Source of the DNA: Carnegiea gigantea
Lineage: Eukaryota; Streptophyta; Magnoliopsida; Caryophyllales; Cactaceae
Assembly (NCBI GenBank): GCA_029747015.1
Contig: JAKOGI010000057.1
Span: forward strand, 1,305,001-1,369,000
Length of the DNA: 64,000 nt
Reading direction: 5' to 3'
Shown: positions 63,063-64,000 of the stretch, one piece after another
Layout: each line of letters opens with the position of its first letter
Position numbering within the stretch: the first letter of the stretch is position 1
Notes under the pieces: generated by a model
The model's input: only the letters and a program-made list of their open reading frames with translations
The model's database searches: none
Told to the model about the DNA's origin: nothing
Made by a program: the position numbers and the translations under genes

Positions 63063-63652
63063 ATTAAAGTAATAACCTCATACAAATACCATATTTCAAC
63101 ATAAATATAAACTAATTATGAAATTCTAACAATCTAATACAAAAATTGGAAGAAAATTACAACGAATTTAGTTGAATAACTCACCTCAAATGTGTTGAAA
63201 AAAACCGACAAAAGGGGCAACGGGAGACGGTGGCCGGTGGCTACCGGCGGTGGGGGGAGGCCGGCGACAGCGACAGAGGGGGCGGCCGGCGGCTGTTGGT
63301 ATCGGCGGTGGTTGGTGGCTTGCAATCGCCCTCTCTCTCTCTCTATTCGGGTTGCCTTCGACGTCGAGCTACAAGTGAAACCAGATTCGGTTCTGGTTCA
63401 TTTTAAGTACCTGGCGATGGATTGGCAATGGATTTTCCGTCGCCAGTGCAATCAATTTTTTTTTTTTGGCGACGGAATTTCCGTCGCCAAACCTAAATTT
63501 TGACAACAGAATTGTATTTTCGTCGCCAAGTGTATCACATAATCTGACTTTTTTCTTGATTATGTTCTTCCAACGCCATTTCCGTCGCTAGGTCCGTTGC
63601 TGAAAAATTCCGTTGCTGCATTCCGTCGTTATTTTTGCCTTTTCTAGTAGTG
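63063..63652. repeat. Right end of the outer CACTA
   Basis: The leader repeat unit resumes directly after the ATT duplication. A GC-rich patch (63215-63320) follows, and then GCGACGGA/TCCGTCGC boxes at about 63438, 63470, 63479 and 63584 before the terminal TAGTAGTG. Confidence 0.85.
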
Positions 63653-64000
63653 ATGGAGGCATATCAAAAATATGGTTTTAGAGAATTCCATCACAGCTAT
63701 GAACTTCAAGGGACAACTAAAATTGCAGGTTGGAAACGGAGCAAGGATATGGTTTTGGGAAGATCGATGGATAGTTGATCTCATAGAAGGGACATTACTA
63801 AACAAATTCCCAAGCCTTTACCAGAGATCGACTCCGAAAAAGCAGCTGATTGCGAATATGGGGTGGTTCGAAGGAGATTCGTGGAGATGGACACTAACGT
63901 GGAGCCAACAAACAACCCGGGATGAAGCAAACCAAACTCAAAGTTTGTATGTGTTACTAAGGGATAATTACCCCAGGCGATACAAAAGTGATAAAGTGTT
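63653..64000 (+). pseudogene. LINE ORF2 continued (zf-RVT region), runs off the window
   Basis: After the ATG duplication an open frame reads VGNGARIWFWEDRWIVDLIE and then NKFPSLYQRS, GWFEGDSWRWTLTWS and LLRDNYPRRYKSDKV, to the window edge. It is the direct continuation of the LINE interrupted at 55003. Confidence 0.8.

Larger units (their letters stand above)
55003..63652 (-). mobile_element. CACTA/En-Spm DNA transposon (outer), interrupted
   Basis: Ends CACTACCAAAAAAAGAAC and, reverse-complemented, CACTACTAGAAAAGGCAAAA; both are followed by GACGG. The target duplication is ATG at 55000-55002 and 63653-63655, the 3 bp expected for CACTA. Both ends are packed with GCGACGGA boxes in both orientations, the subterminal sites to which transposase products bind. 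It carries TNP2-like and TNPA-like genes on the minus strand, so its 5' side is at the right. Without the nested element it is about 6.15 kb. It was inserted into LINE ORF2, whose reading resumes exactly after the duplication. Confidence 0.93.

Noticed and set aside
55003..63652. Reading the region as several host genes of unknown function
   Set aside because: Terminal repeats, target duplications and transposase domains account for all frames.
1..64000. CRISPR arrays, bacterial operons or organelle insertions
   Set aside because: None of the repeat-spacer structures, ribosome-binding sites or plastid/mitochondrial genes I would recognise are present.

Overview
This looks like nuclear DNA of a flowering plant, almost certainly a eudicot. 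The sequence is AT-rich and intron-bearing, with long gene-poor stretches, and it holds two recognisable host genes of plant type plus typical plant mobile DNA: CACTA/En-Spm, L1-type LINEs, a TRIM, Helitron-like ends, SINEs and MITEs. I cannot name the species.

Host genes. (1) 536-4145, minus strand: an S-type anion channel of the SLAC1-homologue family (SLAH1-like), two exons split by a 2.3-kb intron. (2) 29271-34786, plus strand: coatomer subunit alpha (alpha-COP) in three coding exons, predicted 1214 aa, with a probable 5'-UTR intron and a poly(A) signal. They are unrelated in function: one is a plasma-membrane anion channel, the other a Golgi vesicle-coat subunit. Both appear intact.

Mobile DNA. 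5007-13426 has Helitron-type ends. Inside are a tandem pair of 1.32-kb units carrying a spliced-looking gene fragment, a roughly 400-bp repeat family, and a 5'-truncated LINE (minus strand). 13485-16300 holds two terminal-inverted-repeat elements, one with an internal 178-bp tandem array. 16419-16959 is a complete TRIM. 18.3-22.7 kb is a decayed LTR-retrotransposon-like block. 22.7-28.7 kb is a graveyard of LINE pieces interrupted by MITEs, a 1.1-kb A/T fold-back element, a tRNA-like SINE and an array of about 20 copies of one 11-mer in both orientations. 35-51.6 kb is mostly plain AT-rich intergenic DNA with a SINE tail, small tandem duplications and a lone CACTA end.

51661-64000 is a three-level nest. 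A plus-strand LINE is split by an 8.65-kb CACTA element (55003-63652, target duplication ATG). That element is itself split by a 2.5-kb internally deleted relative in the opposite orientation (60564-63062, target duplication ATT). The outer transposase is broken by a 22-bp tandem duplication, a homopolymer indel and several stop codons, so neither copy looks autonomous.
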